From Datisca glomerata (lineage: Eukaryota; Streptophyta; Magnoliopsida; Cucurbitales; Datiscaceae): DNA of 64,000 bases. Shown here one piece after another: positions 58,976 through 64,000 of this stretch. A model generated the notes under the pieces. That model worked only from the letters and a program-made list of their open reading frames with translations, ran no database searches and was not told the DNA's origin. The stretch lies in assembly GCA_003255025.1 (NCBI GenBank), contig QANY01007347.1:62001-126000 (forward strand), in the 5' to 3' direction. Position 1 is the first letter of the stretch, and every line of letters begins with the position of its first letter. Made by a program: the position numbers and the translations under genes.

Positions 58976-59559
58976 ACTCCATGGTGCATGGATTAATAAT
59001 AGAAAAATAAATTGAATCAAGTATTGAGTGGGGAACTTGATTGTCTCTGAAATTTTTCTCCATACAAGAAGATAAGCATGACACCTACGACTTAAATGAC
59101 AAGTCGAATACAAGCTTTCCATGCTTTTGAAAACTCAATAGAAACTTTTCATGCTTTTAGAAACATACAGTTAAAGAAGGTGCAGGTACCTCAACTGTAA
59201 TAGAAGGTCGTGGCAATGTGGTGGTAGATTTGTTGATCTAAGTGCATTAACTGTAATAAAAAGATCGTGCAATTATAATCTCCAATTTAAGCTCATAAAA
59301 AGTAACCTTACTCACTCAAAAAATTTCAAGTATAAAGCTAAAAATATTTCTAAAAGAACCTTAGAGTAAAATTAAAGAGAATGATATGGAGTTTGTCTCT
59401 CAACTAGTGTTTTGCAAATGAACAAGAGGCAATCCGTATTTATTAGTCTTCAAAAAGTACAAGTGGACAACATATGAATAAAGTGATAGGTAACCATGTA
59501 AAAAATATGATCATCAATGTCAAAAATATGATAAGCAACATGTGAAAATTGACGGTTAA
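58976..59559. other. unassigned DNA with a dispersed repeat
   Basis: 59165-59280 shares phrases with 43395-43505 in inverted orientation. CAACTGTAATAGAAGGTCGT and its variant recur ~70 bp apart. No gene. Confidence 0.45.
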
Positions 59560-59874
59560 AATAACTAATGTGGTGAGCGATTAATAAAATTAGTGTTAGG
59601 TTGTGTTTTGACATAGAGTTATAGTTTCAATATAATATAATTAAAAAAAATATGTGTAAAAAAATAAATGGGGCAGGTAACAGTGTGTGAACTATTATAT
59701 CCGTCACCGCCCCATACATACATGAGTTTATTTATGATTATCCCATACCACCCCGTCACCTATTTATTCACCAAAACCCCAACCTATTAGGGGCGGGTCC
59801 CGACGGGTTCGGTGACCTACATGTGATTTTGAGATCCCTACATGTGGGGCTCAAATTGCTAAAATTATCTACTA
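59560..59874. repeat. first copy of a ~315-bp duplicated segment
   Basis: Near-identical to 60105-60430. Contains GGGGCGGGTCCCGACGGGTT and palindromic CCCACATGTG words of the GC-rich type found in plant MITEs. Confidence 0.8.
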
Positions 59875-60104
59875 CGGGACGAGGATGTGAAATCCTCATT
59901 AGGATCGGGTTACCCACGAGTTACCCGTAGATTTTTTTATCTTTCTTTAACCTTGATATTTATGTGTAGAACTTTTCAACGATGGCCTTAGAGGATCACA
60001 TATGTAAAGATGGCGATAATAGATAATGATGACAATAAAAGCAATGAAGATAAATTATGAGAAAATAATATATGAATCATCTTATTTGACGGTTCAAATA
60101 GCTG

Positions 60105-60430
60105 GTGTAGTGAGGAATTAATAAAATTAATGTTAGGTTGTGTTTTGACATAGAGTTATAGTTTCAATATAATATAATTTAAAAAACATGTGTAAAAAAT
60201 AAATGGGGCGGGTAACAGTGTGGGGACTATTATATCCATCACTGCCCCATACCTGCATGAGTTTCTCATACCTGCATGAGTTTATTTATGATGATCTCAT
60301 TCTCACCCCGTCACCTATTTATTCACCAAAACCCCAACCTATTAAGGGCGGGTCCCAACAAGTTTGAGGACCCACATGTGATTTTGACATCCCTACATGT
60401 GGGGCTCAAATTGCTAAATTTATCTACTAA
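60105..60430. repeat. second copy of the ~315-bp segment
   Basis: Collinear with 59560-59874, with a small internal repeat CTGCATGAGTTT. The 230 bp in between are single copy. Confidence 0.8.
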
Positions 60431-60960
60431 TAATCAAATATAAATATAATTAAGGCAAAATTACAGGAACAACATATTTTTAAGTGAAGTTAAGTAAATA
60501 GCTGGACAAGTAATAACTAGCAAAAAATGGTAGAAAAAGGCTTGCAAATTAGTAAGCCACATCAGACCCCCAGTGGTTTCATGTGGGAACTTCATAAACT
60601 CGGCCATTTTTATAAAAACAAATTCTTACCGATCATTTATTTAAATTCATCCTTAAAACTTATCTTTTGATGTCATTTACTTAAATCCACCTCTTAATAG
60701 GGATGAAAATACACATGCCCTTACAATAATTTCATAGCACGAGACAAAATAGTCACTGCACTTGCTCGTGGAGAGCTCAAAATAATCATTTGAGGAAGAA
60801 AATTAGACAAAAAGTGAAACTGAGATTTAAACAATTTTTTATGCAAGTGTTCATGTAATGTTCACCCCAAAAAAAGTTCCTTGGCTATCATTTATTTATT
60901 TTTAGTGATTAAAAGAAGGTATTCAAACTTAAAACGTACTCCTATAATATAAGTTATTAT

Positions 60961-61326
60961 TGTATATTCTTTCTACAATGTATTCTAAGCTATTTAGTCG
61001 CTTGATTTCTTGAACCACATTGAGTCTCAAAATCTCTCTTCATCTTTGTTGATCTATATTTGTATGATGATGTGTAAGAGACTTTCGTGAAGTTTCCAAC
61101 ATTCTTAATCGTATGATAGATGTCACTGTTAATATTATCTGAAGTAAAATAGAGAAAAGAAAAATATTGCTTAAGAATTTCATTGATCTTTTTGATATAA
61201 TCGAGAGTGGTTAACAACTTGAAAAGAAAACCTAAATAGAGAAGCCTATTAATAGTCTAACAAGTAGATAAAGAAAAAATCTAATTAACCTTTATTAAAA
61301 GATAAAATAATATCAGTATTCTTACA
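60961..61326 (-). repeat. 3' LTR of copia D (left end tentative)
   Basis: Right end TTCTTACA at 61326 abuts TTCTCTCAAACTC, a polypurine tract in reverse complement. The left end TGTATATTC at 60961 is inferred from the inverted terminus only. Confidence 0.45.
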
Positions 61327-61337
61327 TTCTCTCAAAC

Positions 61338-61760
61338 TCACGATGCGACTGTTAAAACCATCAAGAGTTTGGGAACCAAAAAATGAAAAATGTTAAATAG
61401 AATAAACAAGTCAGCAATTTCCATGGAGGAAGAAACGAAGGGCAAAGTAATGGTTCCATGTTGAAGATGGTGACGGGTGAGATGACAATCATTCTCAATA
61501 TGTTTGGTCCTCAAATGAAAGACAAAGTTATGAGCAATCTGAATAGCACTTTTATCATCACAATACAAATGAGTAGGATGAGGAAGAGAAACACCTATAT
61601 CTATAAGCAACCAATACAACCAAACTATCTTAGTAGTTGTAGATGCCATAGCATGATACTCAGCTTCTGTAGAATATCTAGAAATAACAAATTATATCTT
61701 ACTCCCATGAAATAAGAGAATCACCAAAAAATACACAAAAACCAGTCATGGACTTGCGGT
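61338..61760 (-). pseudogene. copia D RNase H
   Basis: 61338-61649 encodes KIVWLYWLLIDIGVSLPHPT, HLYCDDKSAIQIAHNFVFHL, RTKHIENDCHLTRHHLQHGT and LPFVSSSMEIADLF, a nearly complete RNase H core. The catalytic CDDKSA block has D where N is usual. Stops follow where the ALAD/TKAL ends should be. Confidence 0.85.
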
Positions 61761-62820
61761 CACTTGGATCACAAGCCCAATCAGCATCTAGGAACGCTTA
61801 AAGCTCCAATGAAGAAGTCGAAGAAAACAAAAGACTCTGAAACATAGTACCTCGAAGATACCACCAAATACGAACAATGGCAGCCTAATGATCTATGGTA
61901 AGAGAAGCTAAAAACTGACTAACAACATGGATAGCATATGCAATATCTGGACGAGTGATAGTATGATAGACCAAGCTACCAACAATAGTACGATATAATT
62001 AGGATCTGGCAAAGAAGTACCATCATAAGGCGAATATCGTACATTAGGCTTCATTGAAGTATCAAAAGTCTTATTATCAGTAAGTCTTGCACGCTCAATA
62101 ATGTCAACAATGTATTTCGACTGAGTGAGAAGATAACCTTTTGGCGAGGAGGCAACCTTAATACCCAAAAAGTGGCGTAAAGAACCCAAATCCTTCATTT
62201 TAAATTGTCGAGCTAATTCTGCTTTCAAAATAACAATGCCTCTAATATCATCGCCAATGATAATCATGTCATCAACACATAAAGAAATAAGAATGCAACC
62301 TGTAGTAGTACACTTCACAAAGAGAGCTGAATCATGATTACTAGAATGAAAACCAAGAGAAGGGATCACAATAGAGAACTTTTCAACCATGCTCTAGGGG
62401 CCTATTTGAGACCATATAAAGCTTTCTTGAGCATCCAAACATATCCAAGACTGTGAGAAACACCAGGAGGTGGTGACATATAAATTTTTTTCTAGATGAT
62501 CACCATTCAAAAATACATTTTTAACATATATGATAGATATGTCATTGTCAAACCGAAGCAACTGCAATAAGCGTACGAATAGTAGTCATTTTTGTAACAT
62601 GAGTAAACGTTTCCTCATAATCCATACCATACTATTGGGAATATCCTTTTGCAACCGGTGTAGCTTTGTAACAACCCATCAGACTTAGTTTTGATCATAA
62701 AAACCCAATGACAACCAATGGTATTCTTACCATGAGGAAGCAGAAAGCTCTCAGCCATAGCTTGCTGCTAGAGAGGATTATGAACTGCTTCTTTAGGAGA
62801 AAGGTTCAGAGAGACAATGA
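61761..62820 (-). pseudogene. copia D reverse transcriptase
   Basis: 61908-62390 (160 aa) keeps the catalytic loop as LCVDDMIIIGDD, then LARQFKMKDLGSLRHFLGIK, ASSPKGYLLTQSKYIVDIIE. Its end (SIILSLVQILHM) is shifted out of the GSLIYL frame. N-terminal parts lie at 62400-62800 with stops. This is the only element in the window with an open RT catalytic core of any length. Confidence 0.85.
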
Positions 62821-63059
62821 ATAAAAGCTAAAAAAAGAAGGGAATAGCAAGAATAAACAAAATGTGGTAATTGAGTGGACTTACGATTACACCTAGAATG
62901 ACGAAGAGGAGGATCCACATTCTAAGAAGATGCTTGAGTGACCATATGAGATGCAGGAGCTTCAAGTGCATCAGGGAGAAAAGTACCAGTATCTGAAGTG
63001 TTAGAGACTTAAGAAGGCAAACTATCAGAATCTTCAGAAAATGGATCAATATGAATGTG

Positions 63060-64000
63060 ACTAGATTTAGTTAACTCATGCGTAGGAGAAGGAATAGAAA
63101 AGAAAGGTATATGCTCAAGAAACATAACATGATAAGATACTAAAGTTTCTTAGTAACAGGATCAAAACAACGATACTCCTATTAACCTTCACCATGACCA
63201 AGAAAGACACAAATAGCAAGCGGAAGGATAACACATTACGCTCTACATGAGGATGAATAACGAAACATGTACAACCAAAAACTCTTAAGAAAGAATACTG
63301 AGGAGGATATCCATATAACTTTTCAAAAGGTGACAAACCTGAATTGTGAGAAGATGGAGTCATATTAATTAGCTTTTCTACAGTAAGAACTGCTTCTTCC
63401 CAAAACTTACTAGGAACATAGTTAGATAACAAGAGAGAACGAGCAGTTTCAACAATGTACCTATGTTTCCTTTCAGCAACACTATTTTACTCAGGAGTAT
63501 CAGTACAAGAAGTTTAATGAATAGTTCCATCCAAGGCAAGTAACTCACAAAATTCGTTAGGGGTATATTCGCCACCCAAATTTCACCTGAAACAATTGAT
63601 AGCAACAGAATGTTGAGTTTTAATAAGAGCTCCATTAGTATTATATATCATAAAAGACGTTAGAGTGACGTTTCATAAGATAAACCCAACAATGATGAGT
63701 ATAATCTTCGATAAAAGAACATAATATCGAGACCCCCCTTGGTGGTAATAGAGGAAGGTCCCCACACATCCAAATGGACTAAATCAAAAGGAGAAGAAGA
63801 AAAAGAAGCACTTCGATGAAAAGGTAAGGTAGAGAATTTTTCCGGTTTACATCTAATACAATCATAAATATCATGTGCTTGTAAGTTTCCTAAGGCTCCA
63901 GTAGAATCCAAAAATCTAAAATGAGAGACAGAAACATGACCAAGATGAGAATGCCTTAAATAAAAGCTAGAAGATGAAGAACTCAAATGAAAAGAAGACA
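63060..64000 (-). pseudogene. copia D integrase and pre-integrase
   Basis: 63660-63986 encodes LRHSHLGHVSVSHFRFLDST and CIRCKPEKFSTLPFHRS, the zinc-binding pre-integrase, followed by FDLVHLDVWGPSSITTKGGL. 63378-63635 and 63115-63432 continue in shifted frames; the latter has FWEEAVLTVEKLINMTPSSH, LSPFEKLYGYPPQYSFLRVF and GCTCFVIHP. The first catalytic region is frameshifted. Confidence 0.8.

Larger units (their letters stand above)
60961..64000 (-). mobile_element. Ty1/copia retrotransposon D, runs off the window
   Basis: Minus-strand 3' LTR, polypurine tract, RNase H, RT, integrase and pre-integrase are present; gag and the 5' LTR lie outside. Less decayed than the other copia elements, with a 160-aa RT ORF and a 108-aa pre-integrase ORF. 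Confidence 0.85.

Overview
The window looks like repeat-rich nuclear DNA from a dicot plant. It is AT-rich and gene-poor, and it is dominated by broken Ty1/copia and Ty3/gypsy LTR retrotransposons with plant-type primer sites, CACTA-type transposon ends, small MITE-like insertions and minisatellites. Only one intact host gene is clear: an intronless polyamine/amino-acid transporter of the plant PUT/LAT family at 24990-26465 (+). There is also an orphan exon of a plastid Clp protease accessory subunit (CLPT-like, near 17962-18071) and a weak candidate for a small secreted peptide gene (22884-23138, -). Species cannot be named from the sequence.

Layout. 1-8471: minus-strand copia element A1, running off the left edge (reverse transcriptase with an internal tandem duplication, integrase, protease, gag, 2-kb leader, primer site, ~2.9-kb LTR that itself carries a MITE and a local duplication). 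8822-13029: decayed minus-strand copia B with ~409-bp LTRs. 13030-20690: unassigned DNA with several tandem repeats and the CLPT-like exon. 20696-22430: plus-strand copia integrase fragment joined to a gypsy protease fragment. 22880-26640: the most gene-like interval (peptide candidate, PUT transporter). 28150-32890: antisense extra-ORF remnant, a 30-bp-class minisatellite and a decayed plus-strand gypsy gag-protease. 33000-36810: very AT-rich DNA. 36811-42375: gypsy element with two LTRs, gag, protease and only the entry to RT, plus an antisense 'Transposase_28-like' ORF in place of the rest of pol. 43610-44085: a GC-richer block that reads like organelle DNA. 44107: CACTA end. 44417-49011: minus-strand copia C, truncated at its 5' side. 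49012-56550: minus-strand copia A2, same family as A1. 58700-58975: a second CACTA end. 59560-60430: duplicated GC-rich segment. 60961-64000: minus-strand copia D, running off the right edge.

The most unusual structure is copia A2. Its left flank carries only one part of the LTR and its right flank only the complementary part, and the two break points coincide within 3 bp when placed on the full LTR of A1. That is the arrangement expected if a one-LTR circle had been opened inside the LTR and inserted, although two independent deletions are not excluded. The second is the gypsy element in which an antisense ORF sits where most of pol should be. No operon-like cooperation exists here; apart from the transporter, coding sequence belongs to dead transposons. 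All homology calls are from recognising protein motifs by eye; no database search or computed identity supports them.
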